From Cyclina sinensis (lineage: Eukaryota; Mollusca; Bivalvia; Venerida; Veneridae): DNA of 64,000 bases. A model generated the notes under the pieces. That model saw nothing but the letters and a program-made list of their open reading frames with translations, had not been told where the DNA came from and did no database searches. Shown here piece after piece: positions 46,771 through 59,600 of the stretch (positions are counted from its first letter, which is position 1; the number at the start of each line of letters is the position of its first letter). A program made the position numbers and the translations under genes. The stretch lies in contig JAAONU010000013.1 of the NCBI GenBank assembly GCA_012932295.1, forward strand, positions 5,688,603 to 5,752,602. The letters run 5' to 3'.

Positions 46771-47155
46771 AGCTTCAATGTTAACTTTACTCGATGCTGT
46801 CGCATTCTGTTCCCTCTCTTTGTATTTTCTTTATAGAATGATAAGGAAGTTGAAACTGTTTCTCTGTTTAAATCACTGATCATGTAGGTAGCTCTGTAAA
46901 GACTCTTCTGCTGTAGCAGCGAGTGGTAGCAGTACAAAAGCATTATCTCAAGCTTTTAAATTAAGGCATCTCATTTACCTGTCATAGTGATGTTTGAAAT
47001 ATTTTGCGTCCCACTAGATTTTAAGGTTCTCCTAAGCAACATCTTTTTCTCCTTTGGTCAATGTTTTAAGTCCACACATGAATACTGGTAGGTTCTATGT
47101 GTCTTACCTGTTTCTATTCACCAGAGAAATAGTGTGACAGGCCTCAGTCCCAGTC
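46771..47155. other. Non-coding stretch, nothing seen
   Basis: No feature recognised. Confidence 0.4.
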
Positions 47156-48330
47156 CTTGTCCGCCAGAGCATGATGGGGGGAGGGGGTCCAGGAATGGCC
47201 TTTGTCTGTCTGTTTGCTCTCTTTCATGTCTGCTCCATAACTTTTAAACTATTGGGATGATTTTAAAATCACTTGGCACATATATTTACCATCATGAGAT
47301 CAGAATCAGAACGCAAAATCCAGGTCCCAATCCAAAACATCAAGGTCACACTTAGAGGGTCATTACTTCCTTACGCTCTTTGCTCCATAACTTTCAAACC
47401 ATGAGGAAGGTTTAACAATAACTTGGCACAAATGTGTACCATCATGAGACGATGTGTAGAGCACAGCAACTAGGTTCCTATCCCAAGGTAAAGGTCACAC
47501 TTAGACGGCCATAACTTACTCTTTGTAACTTGCAAACTCATGAAACTATTGGGAAGATTTTGAAATAAGTTGACACAAATGTTCACCATCATGAGTTGAT
47601 GTGTAAAGTTTAACAGCTAGGTCCCTACCCAAAAGATCAAGGTCAAACTTAGAGGGCCATAAGTTCCTCATGATTTTTGATGTGCGCTTTGTAACTTTAA
47701 ACTATTTCGAAGATTTTAAAATAAGTTGGCACAAAAAGTTGACAATCATGAGTTGATGTGTGAAGTTTAACAGCTAGGTCCCTACCCCTAAGATCAAGAT
47801 CACATTTAGAGGGCCATTACTTCCAAATGCTTTTTGGTATTTGCTCCATAACTTTCAAACTATAACAAAGATTTCACAATAACTTGGCACAAATGTCAAC
47901 AATTATGAGACAAATGCAGAGCACAACACTCAGATCCCTTGCAAGGTCAGTCAGATTTAGAGGGCCACTATTTTCCTCATGTTTTTTTGTGTCCGCTCCA
48001 TTACTTTCGAACTATTGGGAAGATTTTGATATAACTTGGTACAAATGTTTTCCATCATCAGAAGATATGCATAACTCAACAGTCAGGTCCCTACTCACAA
48101 ACCCAAGTTTAAGGTCACAACAAAAGGGCCATAACTTCCTCAAGCATGAAAGGTTTTGGGAAATAACCTGGCAATAGAGTTGACATCATGACTCATGAGA
48201 TAATCTGCACAACACTCACGTCCCTACCCGCAATGTCAAAATCATGTTTAAAGGTCAAAATAAGGGTCCATTTCACTTGTCTTGGCCATAACCTTATCAT
48301 GTATGAAAGGATTTTGAAATAGCCTTGCAC
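47156..48330 (+). repeat. F-type tandem array, about 145-bp units
   Basis: It starts near GAGCATGATGGGGGGAGGGG. About seven diverged units contain GCTCCATAACTTTCAAACTA, AACTTGGCACAAATGTT, CACCATCATGAG and AAGGTCACACTTAGAGGGCC. It is similar in style to the 10930-11690 array. No tail hairpin recognised. Confidence 0.58.
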
Positions 48331-50116
48331 ATTCATTGTATGTTCACCAAAAGAGACAATCTGCAGAGCACAAGAAACCTTTATAAATGGGTGATATCAA
48401 TTTTCTCAAATGGGTGATATTATAAAAATCAATTTAATAGTAAAGCAGCACCCCATTTATATGCAACTTTTGAACTGCTTGGACAGTTTCAAGATAACCG
48501 AGTGCTAATCATCTAACACTGCAATGTAGAACTTCAGTCAGTTATTAATTACCTCACAATGGCACTCTAAATAACAAAACTTAAAAATATCTAAATTTCA
48601 AAGGTTTCCTCTATTAATTATATGCATTTATAACAGCTTTACAACCAGCCCTCATCTTATGGATGAATGGTCGGTTGGGGGATATAGCTGTAATGCTACA
48701 TCTTCATGTGCTCTGATAATCCATTGCACTTAGAATTATTTGGCACAGTGTAAAGTTGCTTCATTTTAATAAAATGGTTTGATTCTTTCATCGAATCAGA
48801 AATAAACTGACTGTTTTTGTTACTCAGTATTTAGTCATCTATTGAGAAGACATTGAGAAGTACTTTAAAAGCTCATTCTGTGTCAATCTTTGGCAAGGCA
48901 ACTGCTTTAGCATACCAATTAGCTAATTCAATTTACCACTGTAGATATATGTATATTTCTGCTGTCAGAAACTGGTAGTTTGACCTACTACTTTCAGGGT
49001 CAACCTTAAATCAACACTTTGCAGTTCTTGACATCTCCCTTGTTTTCAGAGATGTGTGTGACACAAGATTTCATATTCTATATGTATTGTTCCTGAATAA
49101 GAGCAAAGAAATGAGTCTGTTTTCACTGCAAATGACAATATCTAAAATAGAGACCATTGGGTTTGTGGATGTCCCTCTGTATGTCAGTCCTACTGACAAT
49201 TCTGTATTTCATTCCAATGCATAATTTCAATGTTCTCTGATATATATTGATACAAATTCATGTTATCCAATTCTATAGCATCAGGGTATATTTTGTTAAA
49301 AACCAGAAGTATTCTCTTAGTGTCAAGGTCAAGTTCACATTATGAACTTAAACATGGGTTAGCTTTGTCCTTATGAATGCCATGTTGTGTGACACATTTG
49401 CTTTATAGCATGAGTATTCATTGATTTACTCTGCTAAAACTTTACACAATTGTTGTGTCATCTCCATGAATTTAACACATCATATGTACATAATTTCAGG
49501 CCGGGGGTGGATGACCTGTCCATCTATTCAATTAACAGAACACATTTTGTGCATATCTTCAAATGTGAGACATATAAATGAGATATTTATGAGACATAAT
49601 GCTGAATATCTCTACTTATACACCTGAGAAATAGCCTGATGACCTGTCTGTCCATTTACTAGAACACAAACTTATCATAAAAGCTACACTGTTTAGAAAT
49701 GTTAAGCACTAAATAAAGTTGTACAATTAAGGTCGCTTGACTGTCCATCTGATGGTTTCATATGTTCATATTGTCAGTCTAATAAAACAGTTTGCCATCA
49801 CTGTTATGTCAACTTCATAACTTCAACATTCATATATTACTTTAACTATACATTAAAACTTCATACGGTCCTGTCACAAAATAATGTTTTCCTGCAGCCA
49901 CAGTAGGCAGGTCATGGGTTGGATTGTGTTCTATATAATTGTCTATGTAATCTTGACTTTTGACATTAAACCAGCAGGGTCATCACATTAATGTTGTCTA
50001 CTGATGGGCTGACAGGCACCCTTTCCAAGGGCAGCATAACTTATTACATTCATAAATGTATCTTTGCTATATTCATACAAAATTAAAACATACTTGCATG
50101 TATTGTATGAAAATAA
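48331..50116. other. AT-rich intergenic stretch
   Basis: No gene recognised. Short similar segments (GATGACCTGTCCATCTATTC near 49511, GATGACCTGTCTGTCCATTT near 49640) suggest an old dispersed repeat. A weak tRNA-like segment lies near 49895-49935. Confidence 0.4.
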
Positions 50117-50122
50117 TTTATT
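50117..50122 (-). terminator. Candidate poly(A) signal of COMMD7
   Basis: On the minus strand this is AATAAA, the first such hexamer downstream of the COMMD7 stop codon, giving a 3' UTR of about 0.6 kb. Unproven. Confidence 0.4.
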
Positions 50123-50734
50123 CATAATTTGTATTTTAGTAAAATATACATGTACATTATTGCACAAAACAAGGCTAGCTTTCTGATTATTCCTTCTCTG
50201 CTAATTGAATTAAAGACATAATTCAGTATTAATGCTCTGCTTCTATACATCACCTGTCAGATTTTGGGGGAGGCAACTCTTTCCAATACAAGATTAAATT
50301 GCTACTCTTAATTTACAAAGTATTTGTACAAACTATCAAAACTGTAAGTACATGTAGCATGTTTACACACGCAATTTTATCAAAATTTTGGTTCAAATGT
50401 TTCATCTCTGTATTTTTCTTTTTGACTCAAACTATATTCCTTAAAAACTTGAAATAACAATGTTTTTGATATACAATTGCAATGAAGAAGTCAAGTTAAA
50501 GACTGTAAAAATATGCAAGTATGTCTTTCTGTGCCAGTCAAGAAGGAAAACACTAAAATCAAAAGCTCAATCATGAACATTAAATGTTAGTATTTTCCTA
50601 GCTAGGGGCTTGCAAATGGTTTGATATGATATTCATAGATATACACAGGTTGTTCGTGTTTTCATGAAGTCTGTCTTCAACATAAATTCTCTCAGAATCA
50701 ATGATTTTCCTGTCTTTTAGTTACACTTGTTCTA

Positions 50735-50811
50735 CTAGCTTAGGTATTCCAAACTGGCCTTGGCTTTTTCCATCTCATGCAGAAAAGAATAAAACTGTGG
50801 CAAAGTCAATT
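50735..50811 (-). CDS. COMMD7: COMMD7 coding exon 7 with stop
   Basis: Residues 178-202 (ELTLPQFYSFLHEMEKAK… EYLS) and TAG. Acceptor TTCTTTCAG. Confidence 0.92.
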
Positions 50812-53800
50812 CTGAAAGAAAACAGATGTATACAAGATATTGATACACAAAGGAATCATGTAAATTTTACATGTAAAGGTGTGGAACATTATTGTATGGT
50901 GAATCTGCAGTAGGCCCATTATCTACAACTTGTAAAGTAGTAAATGATTTCCGACAACTGAATTCTTATCTTAATCAATACTGCAATACATACAAGAAAT
51001 AAACAGCAGAACGCCCATGGAGCTGTGATATCAGATTTGGTACCCACTGTCTACTAAACATTCACTTGATGTTCTAATTCGAATTAGAACCGGACTCCTA
51101 AACTTGAAAATATTCAGTTTCACTGTGAAAGTATACAAAATGCAAACAACTTACCCATGTATGAATTAGTTACACCATTGCCTGTATTTATGACAAGTTT
51201 TAACTGAAGGAATGTGTTACCAACTTTATCTAGCTCACTGCTTGCTGCTGTCACTGCCAAAATATATATAAAGATATATAAAAGAACATTTGTACATGTA
51301 TATAACTGCAGGTTACTTCTCTTAAGATCTAGGGCCAAATAATCACAAAGAAAATGCATTGTAAATGTACAGATTAAAATACATGTATTCACAATTTGAT
51401 TCTATTATTCATTGATACAGTAAGTGGAAATGAAAGGGCATATGAAGGGCATTCATAATGAAAATAATTTAAAACAGAAATTAAACTAATTACATGTATA
51501 AGCCAAAAGAAATGAAGAGCATTTTAACCAAAAGAAATTATGGATGTGCAAATAACGTCAAAATGTACTTGGGACTTAATGCTGGACATTATTTCTATGA
51601 TGTTGTGTCTAAAACCACCTTGCAAGTAACTATGCATACTTCTATGCCTAATAAATGTTACATAGTATAATTATCTTTTTGGAGACTTTTATGCTTCTGC
51701 TTTAATTCAAAAAATAAAAATCATCAATTAGCCCCATTTCCTTATGAAGTGTCACAAATATAAAATGTAAAGCCAAAGTTAAAATAGACTCTGCTAGCAA
51801 AAACCCAGACCACCTGCAGATTCTCACGTGCATTCTCCTTTGCAAATCTCAAGAATATAGTAGGATTATTACCTTTACATATGCAAGTGACCACTGAAAG
51901 CCTTTAAAAAAATCAGGCAGCTTAAAATTCCAGATTGATGTGTTATAATATACCTCCAAACTTCCATTCCATATCTACAAGTTGATTCACCATTAATGTT
52001 TGTCCAAGTGCACTTCTTGACAGTACAATGAGGTTAGCTTTCCATTGTTCTGCAAAGTACTGTCCCTTACTCTCTGACAATCCTGCATTTAAATATAACT
52101 GATTCAGATATAACTTATCTAGATATAACTGATTTAGATTATGACTTAATTTTTATTAACACTGATTTCTTTTGACTTGAATGTAATAAAAAAGATACAA
52201 GCTTTTAAACTTTATTTAAAAGCCCTTGAAACCTCACACAAGATACAAATCACTGGGAAAAAGTACACTACTATTCATTAACAGTTCCCATTCACAGCTG
52301 GATACGCCATGGAGTGTGTGACATAGGTGTCTTTGCCAATGGACATACTTTACGCTCTAGTAGATAGTCAAACCCTCTACTAGGTTCCACAAGAAATAAG
52401 AGATGTCAAAGTATTTTATCAAAGGATCTATTTATGTATTATTGTGTTTAAAATCTTTCTTTTCTTAAAACAGATGTCAGTTTAAGAGAGAAAGTTCCTG
52501 TTTCAAGTTGGCATGATTCTGTACTGTCAAGTGTACTTTCAGTTACTGGTACTAATTAATCCCCTTTTCCAGTTTTAATGAATTAGTGATAATTTGGTCT
52601 GGTTACACAGCAATATTAGTCAAATATGAATCTTTACACAAGGTTAAATAAATACCGTTTTATCCTTTGCCCTTTACAGTTGCCTGTGAAAGTGCTAACG
52701 GCATATGCAGGTAGTGACTACATCAACTAGCTCGCAAAGTATTAAGAACCATTATGAGTAAAGACAGACCTTTAGAATCTACCTACCTGGTACATTTTAT
52801 TCAAAACAAGAGCAGTCACTGTAAGTGACAGATGCCACCAAAACTTCGTGATGGCAAGGAGTGTTTGTAACAGTGCTATAGTGAAATGACAAATCTGGAC
52901 AATGACGTACAAGTTGGAAACATGAACTGGGACAGACAGAAGTATGGACTAAAAGTTTGTGACATATTGCCTCAATGTGGTGAGAAATGTGTCAAGTTAT
53001 TTCAAAATCATGTAATGGTACCATTGAGCTACAGTGCAATCACTAACAAACAGGTATGCGGTATTCTATACATTGTTTCTTGCTGGTACAGATGACAGAT
53101 GGGCAGTTTGAGATACATAACCTCAATGTTGTGAACATTTGTGCCATTTTTTCTTAACATCATGTGATGTTCTAATGACATACTGAGCTGACACAAAAAA
53201 ACCCCCCAAAAAACAGGTAGGCTGTATTTTATATCATTTAACATTACAGTAGATAGACAAATAGACAGACACCAATATCTTAACTCAATATCTTTTTAAA
53301 GATGTTACCAATTCAAAACAAAAATATACAAACATAAAATACCTAAGTTTATCAAATCTTCTTTCACTTGAGCAGGACTCAAACTCTTCTTCAATGCACC
53401 TGAAATACACAAAACAACAAATTTCCAAAATATTAAAAAATATCATTTGTCATAAACGTTTCAGAATGTTTCTTATCTGAGATGTAGATATCAAGTGCTC
53501 TTTGCAGTAAATAGGTTTTCTAAAAAAAAAAAAAAGTGAAAAAATGCATATCAGGAAAAAGTCCACAGTCCCTGCACAGTCAAAATGTTGAGGAACAAAG
53601 AGCACAGATTTTTAAAAAGATCAGTTAAAAAAGAGACACCACAAACAATCTACGAAAAATGAGAACTTGTGGGGTTACCACCCTGGAACAGTCGGTGGCA
53701 AAACTTTTGCATAAAATGGCCAGTCTTTACTATGCACTGACTTTTACCTTTTAAAGGGTTAAAGGTTTTGACAGCAAACTCCCTCAGGGATTTGGCCCCT

Positions 53801-56244
53801 TAATGTTATTTTTAAGTGAAAATGCTGTGCCTGACTCCCAAATCTTTGCTTCCAAGACAGGCTTTCCAAATAAAATGTGACTAAGTGTATGGCTCACGAA
53901 AAACAAATCATAGAAAACTCTTAAAGACACACATGTACATGTACATTTGAACTTACTGTTTGGTACTGAAAGTAGGCTCTTGAAAACATTTTTGAGGGCA
54001 CCTGCTCCTACTCCATTTTCTGTAGCAAAATCATCAAGCTGTGACATTAACCGTGAAGACTGTAAAATAGCATAGGCAGTCTTACAATATATTTTGAAAG
54101 AAATAAACTATAAGAAAAACCCTATCATGCTCTGTACCTACACACATCATGACAAGACAGCTGATTTGTTCTTTCTCTCAAGAAAATTCCAAATATATGT
54201 AAATAATTAAGCTACATTTACTGTAGCCTTTATGTTCCTTTTACTTCACACAGCCTACTTGTGTATCTAACTCCTTCATTTTATGGTACTTTGTCTTTTG
54301 GATCTTGTTCATGTCACTCTTTTAAATTAAAACATTTGCTCAATCATGATATTTAAAAAAAACTTCATCAAACAGATATGTTAAAAGCTGTTTTCCCCAA
54401 TCTATTAGCAAGAAACAGATATTATTATCCATCTTCAAAATTAATGTTGGGTCTTTTTGAAGTATGTTTTAACTTTATAGCAACAGTATAGCCAGTGAGC
54501 AAAGGAAATTCAAAGATATTATAAACCACAGTCTTCCAGAAATAATTTTCACAACTTAAAACAGCAATCATCTTGAAATGCATTACATTGAAAATACTTG
54601 AATATCCAAAAATACTTGAATATCCAAAAATACTTGAATATCCAATCACAGTACTGTAAATAAGAATTGAATACTACATAAAAACATATAAACATACCTC
54701 TATTTAACAAGAAAAAAAATCCAAACTCAACAAAGTCTGTCTTTTGTAGCCTTCACATGTACATACAATTAATAAAGTTCTAGAAATAAAACTTGCACAT
54801 ACATTGCAATTTCAAGTTCATTTCAACTCTGTTAAATGGCAATGCCCAAAATATATGGTAACCCATTTTTTGTTTTCTGCTTTAGTTGATTATTCAGTAA
54901 ACATGTAATAAAAATTGTATACCTTTGTAGGGTCTGTCAAGAATTCAAAGACAAACTGTGTCAGCTGCCTGAACTGCTGCAAAAGGAAAATGACTGAGTT
55001 TACATAAAAGATCAGATCATGATCACAGGTACTTATGGAACAAAACAGTGACCCTAAAAATGCATGTGAAAGAAAAATATTAATTTAAATATATTATATA
55101 AAAAATGCTCTTATCAACTGTAATGTATGTTGCTAAAATGGCAATATGACTAGCCTACAATGCAATGTTGTACATTCATAAAGAACTAGATTGCACTTTT
55201 TTTTTGCCTTTTTACTTCAACATGGTACAATCTTTTGAGCAACAGACCTGGTTCGGACTTTCAACACATGTTCTCCTTATGGGCAATGTATTGCTCAAGG
55301 ATGTATAAAATTGCAAGTTATTGCACTCTCATCAATGTGACCTTGACCTTATATAAATTTATAGTATTGACCTGTCCATCTCCCAACAGTTACTGGTCTA
55401 ATCCATTTATTATTTTATGGTTTCTTAACTTACTGCCAGAATTTCAAATGCGAAAAGGTTGACAGCATGCCAGGAAATTGTTAATACTCTTCAATAGTAT
55501 GTAATTTTCCAGGCAAGCAGTTTATCCAACTGTAGTTATTGGTATGAACAAGCACAAGATCATGTTTTTCAATAACTAAAATGTCAATTTCTCACAGACT
55601 GTCAAGCTTAGCTGATGGGCTTGATGTTGTGAGGCCACCAGATAATGACTTCTACAACCTTAACCTAGAAGGCAGTTTAAGTTCAGACATTGTTACTTAA
55701 CTGACAATAGTAATTCTCAACACATGTATAGCTCAAATGCTAACAAATTAATTTCTGTTGAGTTGTAGCCTATCTGGTTTTGTATAGCAACTGCTCCAGG
55801 AAGCAGACAATCTGTGTTAATATCTTTCAAAGCATATAAAAATCTACACCAAGTGATTTTCTATGGATGTCGACTGTACCATATGATAATCAAAACTATC
55901 GTCAAGGTATCCAGACTGCATAAGGGTGCTGTTTCTGAAAAGGTTAGTCTCAGTTACAAGCCATATGGGCACTCAAATTCATCTGAATTTATTAAACTGA
56001 GGTGATGAAGAATATAGCAGAAGTTATATCAACATAAGGCAAATAAATAAAATAACATTTTAAGCAGCAGAAATTTTTCCATGGTTTAGGATACATAAAA
56101 ATAAAAACAAAAGTGACTGCTACAAACACCTCATATGAGAATTTTTTCATATACCTCATCCTGGAACTTATTCAGTGTCTGAATGTCACTAAACATGGAG
56201 TCAGGGGGTGTTTCCTTGCTGAAGTGGAATGATTGAACTGACAT
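50735..56244 (-). CDS. COMMD7: COMM domain-containing protein 7 (complete, 7 coding exons)
   Basis: Minus-strand gene. Coding exons are 56244-56155, 54976-54923, 54059-53957, 53399-53343, 52082-51954, 51253-51155 and 50811-50735 (stop TAG at 50737-50735). All introns are GT-AG and phases agree, giving 609 nt and 202 aa, close to the 200 aa I recall for vertebrate COMMD7. Residues about 1-115 form the helical N-terminal part (QFRQLTQFVFEFLTDPTK at 31-48, LKNVFKSLLSVPNSALKKSL at 70-89). The COMM domain follows, with GQTLMVNQLVDMEWKFG (128-144), ASSELDKVGNTFLQLKL (148-164) and ELTLPQFYSFLHEMEKAK (178-195). These segments match COMMD7 better than other COMMD members. COMMD proteins assemble with CCDC22/CCDC93 in the Commander endosomal recycling complex, and COMMD7 also affects NF-kB signalling. 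The start codon was chosen by length and family fit. The frame extends a few codons upstream to an AG at 56263-56262, so a 5' exon may exist. Confidence 0.93.
51155..51253 (-). CDS. COMMD7: COMMD7 coding exon 6
   Basis: Residues 145-177, central COMM domain (TAASSELDKVGNTFLQLKL). Acceptor TTTGGCAG, donor GTAAGT. Confidence 0.93.
51954..52082 (-). CDS. COMMD7: COMMD7 coding exon 5
   Basis: Residues 102-144 and one base of 145, including the start of the COMM domain (LVDMEWKFG). Acceptor AAATGCAG, donor GTATAT. Confidence 0.93.
52803..53290 (+). repeat. Pearl-like head in COMMD7 intron 4
   Basis: It begins ACAAGAGCAGTCACTGTAAG with a CAGTCACTG-TAAGTGACAG hairpin. About 250 bp of related units follow (AATGTGGTGAGAAATGTGTC versus AATGTTGTGAACATTTGTGC), ending in an AGACAAATAGACAGACACC tract. 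The tail hairpin was not recognised, so the right boundary is approximate. Confidence 0.4.
53343..53399 (-). CDS. COMMD7: COMMD7 coding exon 4
   Basis: Completes S83 and encodes to L101, plus one base of G102 (ALKKSLSPAQVKEDLINL). Acceptor GTATTTCAG, donor GTATTT. Confidence 0.92.
53957..54059 (-). CDS. COMMD7: COMMD7 coding exon 3
   Basis: Residues 49-82 and the first base of codon 83. Acceptor ATTTTACAG, donor GTAAGT. Contains LDDFATENGVGAGALKNVFK. Confidence 0.92.
54591..54644. repeat. 18-bp tandem repeat, 3 units
   Basis: Three copies of AAAATACTTGAATATCCA in COMMD7 intron 2. A short open frame on the minus strand across it is not a gene. Confidence 0.8.
54923..54976 (-). CDS. COMMD7: COMMD7 coding exon 2
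   Basis: Residues 31-48 (QFRQLTQFVFEFLTDPTK). Acceptor TTTTGCAG, donor GTATAC. Phase 0 on both sides. Confidence 0.9.
56155..56244 (-). CDS. COMMD7: COMMD7 coding exon 1
   Basis: Encodes residues 1-30, from MSVQSFHF to LNKFQDE. The donor is GTATAT after GAG at 56155. Ends in phase 0. Confidence 0.85.
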
Positions 56245-56261
56245 TTCTTTCCGTTTATCCT

Positions 56262-56582
56262 CTGGTTTTAAAATAAATCAATCTAATAAATTCCAAGTTG
56301 TCAAAGTTCTCTGTTTTATTATCGCATAATTTTATTCAAATACTTAAGGGTAAAGGGTAATTTTATAACTGAAAAAAATTGTAAGCTTTGTTTTCTAGCC
56401 CAGTGTGTAATTTTCACGATATATTATTTTCATGAGCGCCGTTAGAAATGTAAACAGGAAGAGAAGTTTAAAAAAAAATAAAGTAGTAAGAATAAGAGCT
56501 TCTGTAAAAATAAATTAATAGTATTTTATTTTTCTATGATTATTGTTAGCCTTGTCGTTTTTAAGTGACATCGTCGTAGGAA
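56262..56582. promoter_or_regulatory. Probable bidirectional promoter (COMMD7 / ankyrin gene)
   Basis: Only 338 bp separate the divergent start codons. The interval is AT-rich with no TATA box that can be assigned. It holds an ETS-like ACAGGAAGAG (56454-56463; CTTCCTG on the COMMD7 strand) and a short CpG-containing segment (ATGAGCGCCG, 56432-56441). If COMMD7 has a 5' UTR exon it must also lie here or overlap the ankyrin gene. Shared promoter function is inferred from geometry. Confidence 0.5.
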
Positions 56583-56648
56583 ATGGGACCTGTCAAAGAA
56601 TCAGATTTGTTAAAATCTGTAAAGGATAACAACAGAAGTAAATTTTTG
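56583..56648 (+). CDS. Ankyrin gene coding exon 1
   Basis: 22 codons from ATG at 56583, donor GTGAGT. The start was chosen because it is the first ATG of the frame and leads in phase into exon 2. Confidence 0.75.
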
Positions 56649-59600
56649 GTGAGTCAGCCTGACTGTCAGGCCTTTTACTTATATTATATCGATCGCCGGT
56701 TATAACTGGGTGGCGCTATCAGAGAAACAGGTACAATATTAAAAAGTAAAAGCAGGTAATGATAGTTATTACTGTACTACTCGCTAGTCTCCTTTACGAG
56801 TAGCCCAACAAATTGTGCGCCAGGGCTCTTTATTGTATTGATGATGGTCGCCCTTCATCTATGTAATATCAGTTTGTAAATCAGTCTGCAGTCGAAATAT
56901 TGAGACTACTTTACGAGAAGTCCTAGGCAGACTTGTCGAAGAGATATTGAGAAAATTTTTGATAGGCAAATTTTTACCCAAGCGCTACTGTTTGACAGTA
57001 ATAAAAAAATCTATAAAATGGGCCAAACCATAAACGACAAATTAATTAGGCTACTTTACAAGCTGTTTGGGCACCCTATTTCATTTGGACGTTTATTACA
57101 AATGTATGTGTCCTAGGTATTGCCAGTCAAAAGTGTACTGTATATCAATATCCTGAAGAGGAAAGATATCTGGACTATACAAGTCTCATGCCATTATGAA
57201 ATAGATCCCTTTTTGCTATAAATATTCTTGATTCATTCATTGAAATATCTGGAAAACCATAAAAGTCCTAAAGCATGAGGAATTGTTTCAAAACATACCT
57301 TCCAGATTAGTACAGTATCCTTTCTGTTTCAGGATATTTATTATTTATTTACTTTTATAATGTGCCTATCAGTAGTATATACATCATTCATGTCTCAAAT
57401 GTTCTGTTGTATATACTACTGATAAAAATCCAAAAAAACATGGGTGCCCAAATGGCTTGTAAATGACTGAATACCTTCCAGAAGAGCTTAACCGAACAAA
57501 GCTTTAACTTAGTTTAAGGTAAATTAGTGTAGAAAAAACAACATCTTTTTTTAAAACATCCAGCCTGTCCCCTCCTCCCTCCTAATCCCCTCCCCAAGTG
57601 TACTGTAGATGAAGATGTTTTACTGTTGTAATATTCTTCATATGGGTGTTTCCAAAATTTGCTCACTACCATAGCATACTCAAATTTAGAAGTTGAGATG
57701 TTCCTGAATCTTGTTACTTCATATTTTAGATAATTAAAATTTAAAATGCTTGATTGAAAGAGTTGCAAAGGTGTCCAACTTCAACCAAAAATGTTAAAGA
57801 ATTGAAAAGTAAATTTTTCAACTCATCTGTATTTATTAAAATACCATTTCTTTAAATGTCTCTTAATTTTATGAATATATTAATTAAACTTGAATACTTT
57901 TCAGGGGATTTGGACTATGTCCCCCCATTCATTTTGGGAACTTTGGCCACCCCAAACAATTCCCCTCCCACAGTTTCCTTTAATCAATAATCATCATTAA
58001 TGTCTCAAATGTCCTGTTATCTTCAGGGTATGTCTTGACTGTATAATTTTAATTATTTGGATAAGTCTTGGTAGTTTGAACATCTTGCATATAATTCTGT
58101 AATTCTTTAATACTTATTTCTATTTTTTTAATTTTCAGTTTTATTTGAAGTGGGTCACTATTTGTAAACATGTATGTATGTATGTGAATATGTATGCTGA
58201 AGATTTTTTAACCTACTGTACCTGCTACATATCAGATAGTATGAACCACATAAGACATGTCCCAAAATTCTTTTTGAAAATAATCTTTATTCAGAAGTAC
58301 CTTTCACCAGAGAAAGGAAGAAATTCAGTAAAAAAGCTGGGAGTGGTTGAGGACAACACAACACCTGGTGGAAGAATTCGTCTAAGACTGTCACATGTCA
58401 ACATTGATTGTCATGAGGAGGACACTGGATACACACCACTTATTATTGCTGTCCTCAATGGTAAGATTTGTAAATGCTTTCAACCAGACATTCTCATTGT
58501 AGGGCTTGATTGCTCTTTGTATAAAGCATTTGTTTCTGGTTCAGAAAGAGCTGGGTTCAGATCCTATTCAGACCACAAGTTTTGTCCTCAGGCACACACA
58601 TTATTAATTTTACCCAGCTGTAAATGTTTCTGGCTCTTCTAACAAGCCATTGGTTCCATCTGAGATGTTATTTTGAGAGTGATCAAATAAGAAATTGGAG
58701 ATACCATCATAAATGACAAAAATGGTCTATGCACAATGTAAAGAAGTTACAGATTAAGCCATGAAATGGACTGTTTTGAATTATATTATATTCGGCGGTC
58801 CCACGTTTTACTGGAATCAACCATTATAACTGGAATTGACATTGCATTATTGGAATTGACCTATATTTCATACATTAAACCAAATTTTTGAAAGATAAAC
58901 ATTATTATTTATTGATGTATAATATAATTAGCTTATTAACAAAGGGAATATGACATATCTTTGGGTGAAAAATTTTAATACGAGACTGAAAATCGTCGAG
59001 TTTCGGAACATTTTCGCATACTATCAGATATACACCGAGTCAAACTGTATTTCATAATCAACTTGATTTTAAGTAAAACATATGATATAAATCATTAATA
59101 TACAAACATCATTGTTGTAAATATTTTTACCTGTTTGGAAGTTCTTAATTAACCAAGGTGGGTCTTATGCATCAGGTCTTGGATCAAACTTGTGCCACCA
59201 GCTGTATCAGCTTTGAAAATTTGCAGGAGCTCTGACAATATAAAATTTTATAAAAATTAAAGTTTAAAACTTTTTTAAATATGTATCTGTGTATCTGCAT
59301 ATTTGCCTACTTAAGTCATAAACGTTCTAAAACATCATCAGTTAATTACTAATAAACTTAAAACCCATTCTGTTTTTTAATTTTAAGCTTAACCTTGAAA
59401 TGTATGAAAATAATATATAAAACTATTTCTAACTCAGCAGATTTCAGGATCTGTGGTCATCTTTTCTTAAGCTAAAAGAATTTTTGTCTGTCAAGAGGTT
59501 AGGCTTTTGCAGAAGGTACTTGAAATGTACTTAACAATATGCTTTGTTTTTTAAGGATACAAGGAAATTGTGGAAGATTTGGTCTTCCATTCTGCAGATG

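Noticed and set aside
46434..46943. Repetitive open frames (SSTVPVRSLSL, CHQQFQSDLYL)
   Set aside because: Made by four identical 40-bp units read in three frames on one strand and one on the other.
58145..58642. 165-codon continuous frame read as a single ORF
   Set aside because: Only 58295-58460 is exon; clear AG acceptor and GTAAGA donor bound it and the phase fits neighbouring ankyrin exons.
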